From assembly GCF_013415105.1 (NCBI RefSeq), contig NZ_JACCDF010000016.1, forward strand, positions 1 to 64,000: 64,000 bases of DNA, in the 5' to 3' direction. The DNA comes from Vreelandella salicampi. Lineage in GTDB: Bacteria; Pseudomonadota; Gammaproteobacteria; Pseudomonadales; Halomonadaceae. The position numbers were made by a program, and so were the translations under genes. This document shows, piece after piece, positions 10,153-18,888 of the stretch; the stretch's first letter is position 1, and the number at the start of each line of letters is the position of its first letter. Under the pieces are notes generated by a model, which had not been told where the DNA came from, searched no databases, and worked only from the letters and a program-made list of their open reading frames with translations.

Positions 10153-11616
10153 TTAGCTCTCGACGCGAGGTAGCTTTAAAAAGCTCACATTAGACATGTG
10201 CTGCAGGATGCGCACTACTTGGCAGCTGTAACCGAACTCGTTGTCGTACCAAACGTAAACAACGGCATGGTTACCATTGGCAATGGTCGCTTTAGCGTCA
10301 ACGATCCCGGCATGGCGATTGCCCACAAAATCAGACGACACCACTTCCGGTGAATCGACAAAGTCAATCTGCTTTTGATAAGCCGAATTGATCGACATGC
10401 GGCGCAGGTATTCGTTAAGCGCTTCAGCGTCCGTCTCTTTATCCAAGGTCAGATTGAGAATTGCCATGGAGACGTTCGGCGTCGGCACACGGATCGCATT
10501 ACCGGTCAGCTTGCCATCTAGCTCTGGCAGCGCTTTCGCCACGGCTTTAGCTGCGCCTGTTTCCGTCAACACCATATTCAGCGCCGCGCTACGACCACGA
10601 CGATCACCTTTGTGGTAATTATCGATTAAGTTCTGATCGTTAGTGTAAGCGTGAACGGTCTCAACGTGGCCTGTTACAACGCCGTACTCGTCATTGAGCA
10701 CTTTCAACACCGGCACAATCGCGTTGGTGGTGCACGAAGCCGCCGAGAGAATTGTATCGTTCTCGGTGACATCGTCGTGATTAATGCCGTAAACAATGTT
10801 TTTGATGTTGTCTTTACCCGGTGCGGTTAAGAGCGCCTTAGACGCCCCTTTGCACTCCAAGTGCTGTCCCAGGCCCGCTTCGTCGCGCCACATACCCGTG
10901 TTATCCACCACGACGGCATTGTCTATGTTGTACTGAGTGTAATCCACGTCAGCGGGCGAATCCGCATAAATCACCTGAACCACATTGCCGTTAACGATCA
11001 ACGTACGCGCCTCGACATCCACGCTAATCGTACCTTCAAACGGCCCGTGAACCGAGTCACGGCGTAGAAGGCTTGCCCGCTTTTCCAAATCTTTCGCCAC
11101 ATCACCTCGGCCGCGCACAACAATAGCGCGTAGGCGTAGAAGGCTACCGCCACCGGCTTTCTCGACCAAAATGCGGGCTAGCAAGCGACCGATGCGGCCA
11201 AACCCATAAAGCACCACGTCTTTCGGCTCACCAGTGCTAGCGCCCGGCTGATAACCATCAACAATTTCGTGCAATTCTTTACGCAAGAAAGCTTCAACGT
11301 CACCCCCGCCCTGCTTTTTCAGCATGACCGCAAGCTTCCCTACATCAACATGCGCGGGGCCAAGGTTAAGCTCGCACATGGCCTTAATGATAGAGAAAGT
11401 CTCTTGCACGGAGAGCTCTGTGCCTTCAATTTTGCGCACAAAGCGGTGATCTTTGAGGATACGAATGACCGACCGCCTGATCAGCGAACGTCCGAACATG
11501 GTCGCAACGACATTATTTTGGCGATACAGACGCCCTACCAGCGGGATGATCTGCTCTGCCAGCGCTTCGTTGCTTTGCCATTCTTGAAAAACATTTTCGA
11601 GCGTTTGCTGACTCAC
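10153..11616 (-). CDS. Glyceraldehyde-3-phosphate dehydrogenase, long form
   Basis: This 487-residue protein is about 150 residues longer than classical GAPDH. Residues 1-130 form a helical N-terminal extension of the kind seen in some Pseudomonas and Vibrio GAPDH paralogues. The nucleotide-binding fold follows (LYGFGRIGRLLARIL, about 136-150), then the catalytic Cys295 in SAASCTTN, then the RRGRSAALNM and NAIRVPTPNVS phosphate-binding segments. The strand that normally ends in an aspartate selecting NAD+ reads IVVRGRGD here, hinting at NADP(H) use or a biosynthetic role; this is inference. The start is GTG at 11616, preceded by AAGAGGT eight bases upstream. The gene stands alone between two intergenic regions; 11617-11898 shows no gene or clear motif. 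Confidence 0.9.
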   Translation of the reverse strand: MSQQTLENVFQEWQSNEALAEQIIPLVGRLYRQNNVVATMFGRSLIRRSVIRILKDHRFVRKIEGTELSVQETFSIIKAMCELNLGPAHVDVGKLAVMLKKQGGGDVEAFLRKELHEIVDGYQPGASTGEPKDVVLYGFGRIGRLLARILVEKAGGGSLLRLRAIVVRGRGDVAKDLEKRASLLRRDSVHGPFEGTISVDVEARTLIVNGNVVQVIYADSPADVDYTQYNIDNAVVVDNTGMWRDEAGLGQHLECKGASKALLTAPGKDNIKNIVYGINHDDVTENDTILSAASCTTNAIVPVLKVLNDEYGVVTGHVETVHAYTNDQNLIDNYHKGDRRGRSAALNMVLTETGAAKAVAKALPELDGKLTGNAIRVPTPNVSMAILNLTLDKETDAEALNEYLRRMSINSAYQKQIDFVDSPEVVSSDFVGNRHAGIVDAKATIANGNHAVVYVWYDNEFGYSCQVVRILQHMSNVSFLKLPRVES

Positions 11617-11898
11617 GTGCGACCTCTTTAGGTAATGAAGAAGAAATAGGGATGAAGAAAAGGAGTGAAGAAAGTAAACGCATTATCCCGTTCGGCATCA
11701 TACCGTGCAATCACTGGATAGTCGCAGCCGCTGTAAGCAGATTACATAAATACGTCACTGACTACATAACAGCGCCACACTGAGTAATACCGCCTATTAA
11801 GCGAAGCTATGAGCACTTGATCAACGCCATGGGTCCATCGCCTGAGGGATTGATCGTGTATCATTAAGCTTTGCCTCTGCACAACCGATGCGTACATT

Positions 11899-14800
11899 AT
11901 GCCGACTTTTCCACTACTAGAACCGCCCAAGCCGCAAGGCACTCGCGATACGCTCTACTGGGTTTCGCCACCGGGTAGTGCCGATGCGCTCGCACTCGCC
12001 CAAGTGGCAACCACCACGCCCTTGCTAGTGATTACGCCGAGTACGGCAAGTGCCCAAGCGCTTGAGCAAGCGCTGGCATTTTATAGCGACATTCCCGTCC
12101 TCCCTTTTCCTGACTGGGAGACCCTGCCTTACGATAGCTTTTCACCGCATCAGGACATCGTTTCTGCCAGACTGCGGACGCTGCGTGAGCTTCAAGATGG
12201 GGTTCACGGCATCGTGCTTGTGCCGATCAATACATTGATGCAGCGCTTGCCACCGACTGACTACATCGCTGGACGCGTTTTGACGCTCAAAACCGGCGAC
12301 ACGCTTGATCGAGAAACACTGCGCGAATCGCTCTCGCGCGCCGGCTACCGCGCGGTAGAAACCGTATACGAGCCTGGCGAGTACGCCATGCGCGGCGCGT
12401 TAATCGACCTATACGCCATGGGCATGGACGCTCCCATACGTATTGATCTTTTCGATGACGAAATTGACACCCTGCGCTACTTTGACCCTGGCTCCCAACG
12501 CTCCACAGACAAAGTCGATGCCATTGAGCTTCTGCCCGCGCACGAGTACTCACTGAGCCGTAGCGCCATTGCCTGTTTTCGCGAGCAGTTTGAGACCCTT
12601 TTTGACGTTGACCCTCGCCAATGCCCGCTCTATAACGACGCCATCAAAGGCATTCCGTCTCCAGGCCTTGAACAGTATTTACCGCTTTTCTTTGAACAAA
12701 CCGCCTCACTGTTTGAGCACCTTACCGACGCCACTCAAGTGGCATTGCTGCCCGGCGTGTTTGAGGCGGGTGAGCACCACTGGGAAGCCATTGAAGCGCG
12801 CTACGCTAACTTAGGCGTTGACCCCACTCGCCCGTTGCTACCGCCCCACCGGGCATTTTTTCCGGTTAATGAGATATTTGCCGCTATCAAGCAGCGCCCG
12901 CGTCTTGAGCTGACCGATAATCCCGAGCAGCGCCATGCGCATGAGTTTGCCGCCAAAGCGTTACCCGATGTCACGATCAATGCGCGCAGCAAAGCACCCT
13001 TGGCCGCGCTAAGAACCTTTTTACAAGACAGCCCTGATACCCGCGTGCTGTTCATTGCTGAATCACGTGGCCGCAGTGAAGCGCTAGAAGACATCCTCGC
13101 GCCGCTTTCTCTTTCACTGCCCCATGTCGATCGTTTCTCCGAATTCACCCAAAGCGAGTTACCGTTTGCCATCGCGGAAGGTCAAGTCGATAAAGGGCTG
13201 TGGCTCGAAACGCCCAACCTAGCGGTGATTACCGAAACCGAGCTATTTGGCGATGTCGTGCGCCAAAGCCGTCGGCGAGAGAAAGCCACTGACGAAAACG
13301 AGTTCGCCGTACGCCACCTTTCGGAGCTTAAAAAAGGGGCGCCTGTGGTACATCAGGCGCACGGCGTCGGCCGCTACTTAGGGCTAGAAACGCTGGAAGC
13401 GGGGGGCATGGCCAACGAATTTCTTGCGTTGGAATACGCCGGCGGGGCCAAACTCTATGTTCCCGTTGATAGCCTGCATCTTATCTCCCGCTACAGCGGC
13501 GCAGACGATGAGCTGGCCCCGCTGCATAAACTCGGCTCCGACCAGTGGGAAAAGGCACGCAAAAAAGCCGCAGAAAAAATTCGCGACACCGCCGCTGAGC
13601 TACTGGACATCTACGCCCGCCGTGAAGCCCAAGAAGGTGTGGTTTACACGTCTCCAGATGAAGAATACGACCGTTTCGCGGCCAGTTTCCCGTTTGAGGA
13701 AACCCCCGATCAAGAAGCCGCCATCGATGCGGTTATTGACGATATGACCTCGCCACAACCTATGGATCGCGTTGTGTGTGGCGACGTTGGCTTTGGCAAA
13801 ACCGAAGTCGCGATGCGCGCCGCTTTTTTAGCCGTACAATCGGGCCGCCAAGTGGTGGTACTGGTCCCCACCACCTTGCTTGCACGCCAACACTTTGAAA
13901 ACTTTCGCGACCGCTTCGCCGATACTGCCGTCAATATCAGCCTCGTTTCACGCTTCACTCAAGGCAAAGCCATGAAAGAAACGTTAGACCACATCAAAAG
14001 TGGTCAAACGGATATTGTCATTGGCACCCATAAGCTTCTTTCGAAAAGCGTCGAACTCCCCAAGATGGGGCTGCTGATTATCGACGAAGAGCACCGCTTT
14101 GGTGTTTCTCAAAAAGAGAAGCTTAAGACCTTGCGCGCTGAAATCGATATTCTCACGCTCACCGCCACGCCTATTCCGCGCACGCTCAACATGGCAATGA
14201 GTGGTATTCGCGATCTATCCATCATTGCCACCCCTCCCGCTAGGCGCTTATCGGTAAAAACCTTTGTTCAACAACGCGCGGATGGTGTAATAAAAGAGGC
14301 GTTACTGCGTGAAATTCTGCGCGGCGGCCAAGTCTACTTCTTACATAACGAAGTGAAGACCATCGAAAATGCAGCGGAGAAGGTCCGCGAGTTGGTACCC
14401 GAAGCGCGTGTCGCCGTCGCCCATGGCCAGTTACCGGAGCGCAGCCTAGAACGCGTCATGTCGGATTTTTACCACCGGCGTTTCAATGTCCTGGTATGTT
14501 CTACCATCATCGAAACCGGCATTGATGTACCCAGTGCCAACACCGTCATCATTGAGCGTGCCGACAGGTTCGGCCTAGCCCAGCTGCACCAACTGCGTGG
14601 CCGCGTCGGCCGCAGTCATCACCAAGCATACGCCTACCTACTTACCCCACCGCCCAAAGCAATGACTCGCGATGCGGTTAAGCGTCTTGAAGCTATCAGC
14701 GCCTCTGATGATTTAGGCGCCGGCTTTACCCTTGCCAGCCATGATATGGAGATCCGTGGTGCAGGTGAGCTCTTAGGCGATGAACAGAGCGGGCAAATGG

Positions 14801-15348
14801 AAACCATTGGCTATACACTTTATATGGAAATGCTTGACCGCGCCGTTAAAGCCATTCGTGCAGGCAAGACGCCAAATATTGACGCGCCGTTTCATACCGG
14901 CGTAGAGATTAGCTTGAACCTGCCTGCGCTCATTCCCGACGACTACATTCATGACGTCCAGCAGCGCCTGGTGATGTACAAGCGCATTGCCAACACGCAA
15001 AGCAGTGCAGAGCTAAAGGAACTGCAAGTGGAGTTAATCGATCGCTTTGGCCTACTCCCTACCCCGGTGAAAAACCTGATTCGCCAGACGCAACTGCGCC
15101 AGCGAGCGGAGCAATTAGGCATAAGCCGCCTAGAAGCCGGAGAAACGCGCGGCAAAATCCTATTCGACACCCAGACACAGGTAGACCCGATGACATTGGT
15201 ATCGTTGATTCAGAAATCGCCACAGCACTACCGCCTTGAAGGCGCCGATACCCTGCGCTTCGAGTTGCCCATGGCAAGCGCTGAAGAGCGTTTTCAGCAG
15301 CTAGAAACGCTCCTTAGCCAACTTAACCAAAAGGAACAAGCCGCATGA
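11899..15348 (+). CDS. mfd: Transcription-repair coupling factor Mfd
   Basis: This 1149-residue DNA translocase releases RNA polymerase stalled at lesions and recruits UvrA. Domains in order are an N-terminal UvrB-like module (about residues 1-330), a linker, the RNA-polymerase-interacting CarD-like domain (about 470-540, with HQAHGVGRYLGLE), the RecG-like helicase with Walker A GDVGFGKTE and DEEH box (IIDEEHRFG), helicase C with the QLRGRVGRS motif, and the C-terminal TRCF domain. Length is normal for the family. No strong ribosome site precedes the ATG. The last bases overlap the start of the next gene (ATGA), so this repair gene and a cell-wall enzyme are co-transcribed. Confidence 0.97.
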   Translation: MPTFPLLEPPKPQGTRDTLYWVSPPGSADALALAQVATTTPLLVITPSTASAQALEQALAFYSDIPVLPFPDWETLPYDSFSPHQDIVSARLRTLRELQDGVHGIVLVPINTLMQRLPPTDYIAGRVLTLKTGDTLDRETLRESLSRAGYRAVETVYEPGEYAMRGALIDLYAMGMDAPIRIDLFDDEIDTLRYFDPGSQRSTDKVDAIELLPAHEYSLSRSAIACFREQFETLFDVDPRQCPLYNDAIKGIPSPGLEQYLPLFFEQTASLFEHLTDATQVALLPGVFEAGEHHWEAIEARYANLGVDPTRPLLPPHRAFFPVNEIFAAIKQRPRLELTDNPEQRHAHEFAAKALPDVTINARSKAPLAALRTFLQDSPDTRVLFIAESRGRSEALEDILAPLSLSLPHVDRFSEFTQSELPFAIAEGQVDKGLWLETPNLAVITETELFGDVVRQSRRREKATDENEFAVRHLSELKKGAPVVHQAHGVGRYLGLETLEAGGMANEFLALEYAGGAKLYVPVDSLHLISRYSGADDELAPLHKLGSDQWEKARKKAAEKIRDTAAELLDIYARREAQEGVVYTSPDEEYDRFAASFPFEETPDQEAAIDAVIDDMTSPQPMDRVVCGDVGFGKTEVAMRAAFLAVQSGRQVVVLVPTTLLARQHFENFRDRFADTAVNISLVSRFTQGKAMKETLDHIKSGQTDIVIGTHKLLSKSVELPKMGLLIIDEEHRFGVSQKEKLKTLRAEIDILTLTATPIPRTLNMAMSGIRDLSIIATPPARRLSVKTFVQQRADGVIKEALLREILRGGQVYFLHNEVKTIENAAEKVRELVPEARVAVAHGQLPERSLERVMSDFYHRRFNVLVCSTIIETGIDVPSANTVIIERADRFGLAQLHQLRGRVGRSHHQAYAYLLTPPPKAMTRDAVKRLEAISASDDLGAGFTLASHDMEIRGAGELLGDEQSGQMETIGYTLYMEMLDRAVKAIRAGKTPNIDAPFHTGVEISLNLPALIPDDYIHDVQQRLVMYKRIANTQSSAELKELQVELIDRFGLLPTPVKNLIRQTQLRQRAEQLGISRLEAGETRGKILFDTQTQVDPMTLVSLIQKSPQHYRLEGADTLRFELPMASAEERFQQLETLLSQLNQKEQAA

Positions 15349-16484
15349 CGATAAGCGCAAACCTCCTCTGCCGGCTCCCCACGGCACTTTCTATCCTGTT
15401 AACGGCTACGTTAGCGTCTCCCCTTTACGCGGATTCGCATGGAGAAGAGACACGCCACAGCACGATTACCGACACCGCCCTTGAAGGCGCCAACATCGTG
15501 GCGGGAGAAGCCACTATTCAGCGCCCCAATTCACTTCCCCGAGGACAGTTTCATCTGCCGGAAACGGGAGATGTGATTGGCGAGCGCTATACCATCACGG
15601 TGGAAAATTACGAAGAGACGCTGATCGATATCGCCCGGCGCCACAACATTGGCTTTGAAGAAATCCGCATGGCCAACCCAGAGGTCAGCCTGTGGGTGCC
15701 TGGCAAAGGAACCGAGGTTGTGATTCCCAGCCGCTATATTCTGCCCTCGGTGCCGCGCGAGGGGGTAGTGATCAACCTTTCGGAACTGCGTCTTTACTAC
15801 TACCCCGCTGACAACCCCGGTATTGTCGAAACTTACCCCGTAAGCGTGGGGCGTGAAGAGTTTGCCACACCGGTCGGAGTGACCCGCACCACCATCAAGG
15901 TCAAAGATCCCGCCTGGGCACCGCCCGCCTCAATGCGTCGAGAAGCCGCTGAACGGGGCGACCCGGCTCCCGAAATCGTCCCACCAGGGCCGGATAACCC
16001 ACTGGGTGAACACGCTATTTTGTTGGACATGCCCAGCTACTTAATTCATGGCACCAACCGCCCTGACGGCGTCGGCATGCGAGTCAGTCGCGGCTGCATC
16101 CGCATGTACCCAGAAGACATTGAATCGCTCTATGAGCGGCTACCTAGCGGCACAAAAGTTAACTTGATCGACGCCCCCTTCAAAGCGGGCTGGGCGGAAG
16201 ATGGCACCCTCTTTGTGCAGTCGTTTCCACAGCTTGAAGAAAACATGGATAGCTTTGAGCCCTTACTTAACGCGCTCAATCAAGTATCGGAAAAAACCGA
16301 AGGCGACAACATTACGGTGGACTATGCCCAGATAAAACACGCCATCGAGCAACCTGATGGAAATATGATTGCTCTTTTCGGCCCGCAAGCCCCGAAAAAA
16401 GAGCCCGCCCCTCTTGAATGGGACGGCGACCTCTTTGATGCCCTTAAGCTTGAGGCAACCGCAAAGGTGGAAAGCGATGCGTGA
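15345..16484 (+). CDS. LysM L,D-transpeptidase (YkuD / ErfK type)
   Basis: This 379-residue periplasmic enzyme has a signal peptide (about 1-29, ending SPLYA). A LysM-like peptidoglycan-binding segment lies at about 80-127 (YTITVENYEETLIDIARRH, then NPEVSLWVPGKGTEVVIP). The YkuD catalytic domain follows at about 140-276 with His235 in IHGTNRP and the nucleophile Cys251 in SRGCIRMY. Such enzymes form 3-3 crosslinks or attach lipoproteins to meso-diaminopimelate. The C-terminal ~100 residues are acidic and of unknown role. It overlaps mfd by four bases. With an alanine-zipper lipoprotein encoded just beyond, lipoprotein anchoring is a likely role, but crosslinking cannot be excluded. Confidence 0.9.
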   Translation: MTISANLLCRLPTALSILLTATLASPLYADSHGEETRHSTITDTALEGANIVAGEATIQRPNSLPRGQFHLPETGDVIGERYTITVENYEETLIDIARRHNIGFEEIRMANPEVSLWVPGKGTEVVIPSRYILPSVPREGVVINLSELRLYYYPADNPGIVETYPVSVGREEFATPVGVTRTTIKVKDPAWAPPASMRREAAERGDPAPEIVPPGPDNPLGEHAILLDMPSYLIHGTNRPDGVGMRVSRGCIRMYPEDIESLYERLPSGTKVNLIDAPFKAGWAEDGTLFVQSFPQLEENMDSFEPLLNALNQVSEKTEGDNITVDYAQIKHAIEQPDGNMIALFGPQAPKKEPAPLEWDGDLFDALKLEATAKVESDA

Positions 16485-16512
16485 CGCATCGCGATAACTC
16501 CCTACTGAAAAC

Positions 16513-16540
16513 AAAAAACCCTGCCGAAGCAGGGTTTTTT
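16513..16540. terminator. Bidirectional rho-independent terminator
   Basis: A 12-bp perfect stem (aaaaaaccctgc / gcagggtttttt) with loop cgaa lies between convergent genes, 29 bases past the L,D-transpeptidase stop and 72 bases past the lipoprotein stop. The A and T runs on both sides let it work in either direction. Confidence 0.93.
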
Positions 16541-16611
16541 GCGTCGCTTGTCACTTTATCAGCGAGGCGACTCCGCATAAGGCCAAAGCCTTAAAGCGTG
16601 AACCAACAGAA

Positions 16612-16875
16612 TTACTTCTGCATGGAACGCTCAAACATACGGTTCATTTCTTCACGGTTCTGCTCAGACATCTGCATGGCAGCACGCGCATCGCGCTGAG
16701 CTTGGTTTGCAGTGTTCAGTGCTTGAGAAGCCATGCTACGTGCTTCAGCAGCATCTGCCTGGGCAGATTCGGCCGTCATGCGAACTTCTTCCAGCGCGCT
16801 GGTAGAAGCACAACCTGCCAAGATTGCCAGTGAAGCGGCAGCGGCAGACATCTTCAGAGTCGTCTTCAGAGTCAT
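16612..16875 (-). CDS. Lpp/OprI-type alanine-zipper outer membrane lipoprotein
   Basis: This 87-residue protein has a lipoprotein signal peptide with lipobox LAGC (Cys22), after which every residue pattern fits a trimeric coiled coil with many alanines (SAQADAAEARSMASQALNTA). It ends in lysine (RSMQK), as Lpp and OprI do; that lysine is the residue joined to peptidoglycan. It should be abundant and tether the outer membrane to the wall. A strong ribosome site (AAGGAG) lies seven bases before the ATG. Two L,D-transpeptidase genes flank it. The symbol lpp or oprI is not assigned because the exact orthology was not tested. Confidence 0.88.
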   Translation of the reverse strand: MTLKTTLKMSAAAASLAILAGCASTSALEEVRMTAESAQADAAEARSMASQALNTANQAQRDARAAMQMSEQNREEMNRMFERSMQK

Positions 16876-17009
16876 AATGTTCTCCTTGGGTCTTCCTTGG
16901 TACTACGTTAAGGGTGACAACGTTAAGCTTAGTGAGAAACGTTAACCTTGTCTACCTGCGGTGCAGGTTCATTGCAGCCACATGTGCTGATAGGCACAAG
17001 CGTCAAACG

Positions 17010-17022
17010 CTGTTTTATTATA
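17010..17022 (-). promoter_or_regulatory. Likely promoter of the alanine-zipper lipoprotein gene
   Basis: A perfect TATAAT on the minus strand (complement of 17017-17022) lies in an AT-rich stretch about 140 bases upstream of the lipoprotein ATG. No good -35 hexamer is seen at 17 bases. A leader of about 135 bases follows. The -10 match is seen; promoter activity is inferred. Confidence 0.45.
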
Positions 17023-17083
17023 GAACACAACGTTTGTCTATAGCTGCTTATTCAATAGCTGAACATCCTTCAACAACATTAGC

Positions 17084-17722
17084 CTAGCGGATCACTACCC
17101 TTGTGCCAACATCGACGAGTTTCACCATACGCTCAATTTGTGTGTTTGTTAACGCCACGCATCCCTGCGTCCAGTGATACTTAGCGTGAACATCGGGATC
17201 CGCATCTCCCAAACCGTGCACACCAATCGCCCCGCCTAACACTGTATCTTGTGGCGGAGCGCCGTAACGACGGTAATAGGCAAAGTAATCATCGTAATCC
17301 TGTTGCGAATACACGCCGTTTGCCAGCGCCATGCGTGCATGCGCGGGGGTGGGGTAATCCACACCGACAAAAATATGCCACTTACTCGCATAGTTAAACC
17401 GATTGATACGAAACTCCCCCAGCGGGGTGACATTGCTGCCACGCAAACGCTGGGTTTTCGCTCCCGCCCGGCCAAGCGACACGGGGGCGAATCGCTCCAG
17501 CCGAGCATTACCCCGATAAATGCTAAGGGATGCCTCTTTATCATCAATCAAGACCCAAACCTCATCGCTGTGTCGCGGTACATGCGCTCGCGAGATCAGC
17601 GTTTCAATCAGGTCAGGCTCAACGGATCCGTCGTTTGACACATTCGCCACAGCGCCAGAGATATAGGCCGATATTGGCAACCCTAGTGCGTAAGTGAGAA
17701 ATTGGCGTCGGTTCACCGGCAT
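17084..17722 (-). CDS. Tat-exported L,D-transpeptidase family protein
   Basis: This 212-residue protein starts with a twin-arginine type signal (NRRQFLTYALGLP), suggesting export in folded form, or simply a Sec signal that mimics it. The YkuD domain covers about residues 53-212, with IGVHGLGD (His169) and the nucleophile Cys188 in WTQGCVALTN. It is close to the small ErfK/YafK-like group with HG...GCVALTN. It could crosslink peptidoglycan or attach the lipoprotein encoded 208 bases downstream on the same strand. The gap between them has its own probable promoter, so they are not one tight operon. Confidence 0.85.
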   Translation of the reverse strand: MPVNRRQFLTYALGLPISAYISGAVANVSNDGSVEPDLIETLISRAHVPRHSDEVWVLIDDKEASLSIYRGNARLERFAPVSLGRAGAKTQRLRGSNVTPLGEFRINRFNYASKWHIFVGVDYPTPAHARMALANGVYSQQDYDDYFAYYRRYGAPPQDTVLGGAIGVHGLGDADPDVHAKYHWTQGCVALTNTQIERMVKLVDVGTRVVIR

Positions 17723-17746
17723 GTTGTTACTCTCAAAGCGTCAGCG

Positions 17747-18211
17747 TTAAAGATCGGTAAACTCTTCAAGGCTTGTCACGATAAGCCGCACTTCCGCTTC
17801 GTGCCCTTGCGCTAAAGAAGTGAAAAACTCTTCTTCTGGCTCAATCGCCGCTTTATCAGAACGGTACTCGTAGAGCGCCTGAAGCGTTTTATGGGCTTCA
17901 ATCACCGTTTGCATGGCAACATCAACACTGTTGTAGTCGGCGCTTTCCACCAACTTTTCAAGCTTTGGCGGTTGCGGAAAATCCGTGGGATCATCAAACC
18001 ACGTGTTCAACACATCGCGATGATCAGAACCGTCGGAGAAAATATCTTCCAAGCCCGTTTTCATGCGCAACTCTCGACTAGAGAGATAAGTCAGCGCCAT
18101 CTTCAACCGCTCAGAATTAGCTTCCTCTGCCGCGTCACTAAATTGCTGAGCCATACGGGCGTGAAAATCGGCGGCCCAAACGACCAGATCTTTTACCTGG
18201 TTGTAGCGCAT
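17747..18211 (-). CDS. Conserved helical protein of unknown function (ferritin-like fold suspected)
   Basis: I do not recognise a named family with certainty. The 154 residues are mostly helical and acidic, with no signal or membrane segment. Spaced histidine and glutamate residues (ADFHARMAQQFSDAAEE near 15-30, SSRELRM near 50, VIEAHKTLQALYEY near 105-118, GHEAEVRLIV near 136-145) suggest a four-helix bundle like ferritin or rubrerythrin, though complete ExxH metal motifs are not obvious. It lies 24 bases upstream of the Tat-type transpeptidase on the same strand and may share its transcript. The 215 bases before it (18212-18426) contain no gene I can support. Confidence 0.6.
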   Translation of the reverse strand: MRYNQVKDLVVWAADFHARMAQQFSDAAEEANSERLKMALTYLSSRELRMKTGLEDIFSDGSDHRDVLNTWFDDPTDFPQPPKLEKLVESADYNSVDVAMQTVIEAHKTLQALYEYRSDKAAIEPEEEFFTSLAQGHEAEVRLIVTSLEEFTDL

Positions 18212-18426
18212 GCGCTTCTCCTTGGTTAGCTAGGATGTCTTGTTTTTTGCAGTCGATAAGTTTTACAAATGACGTGGAAAAGCTTCACGACGTAAAATTT
18301 TTGGCCTGCCAGCGTAGAGGAAAACGCGTTGCCTGGCTATCTAACCATTGGTGTAAGGCATAAAGACACATTTCGGTCTTCTTTCTGCGCATGTCTTTAG
18401 CCCTATTGTTAGCCCTACTATTTTCA

Positions 18427-18888
18427 TTACCATTCTTCGCTGGTTTCCCGCAGCGCGGCGATTTCAGCCTTAGCGTTTTTGATACACAAAAGCAATTCAT
18501 CGGCAAAGGCTACCTGGCTGCCCAACGCAATCATGGAAGGGTTGTGGACCGGCCGTTTCGCCGCGCCTTCGTTACTGTGCAGACGGTCCAGCTGAAAGAC
18601 CAGCCAACCGAGCCAGGAATCGCCGTCGCCAGCAAGATCACGAAGACGCTGAAGTTCAGCCACGGCCGGTCCATCGGCCGCCAGCAAAAGCGGCCAACGA
18701 TGCTCGGCAAGCCGGGCGTGTTCTGTCACCTCTTTGAGGTGCGACTCAAGCGCCAGCTCCATGAGTGCAAGTGCACTCTCTTCAAGTGCCATTTTGCGCG
18801 GAGTAGCGTCCTCATCGTCCGCTACCGGCGTAGTGATCAAAAGCTCAGCCTGATAAATCAGCTGGTTCGTCCGAGCGCGAGGTGTCAC
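18427..18888 (-). CDS. DUF6586 family protein
   Basis: This 153-residue alpha-helical cytoplasmic protein begins [17 protein letters not shown], like the DUF6586 proteins encoded next to topA in Pseudomonas. Function is unknown. The chosen start is a GTG at 18888 that overlaps the topA stop (GTGA), with GGAGG ten bases upstream; an in-frame ATG at 18912 lies inside topA and has no comparable site. Helices contain many leucines and alanines ([18 protein letters not shown]). Conserved linkage to topA suggests a role connected with DNA topology or simple translational hitch-hiking. Confidence 0.75.
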   Translation of the reverse strand: MTPRARTNQLIYQAELLITTPVADDEDATPRKMALEESALALMELALESHLKEVTEHARLAEHRWPLLLAADGPAVAELQRLRDLAGDGDSWLGWLVFQLDRLHSNEGAAKRPVHNPSMIALGSQVAFADELLLCIKNAKAEIAALRETSEEW

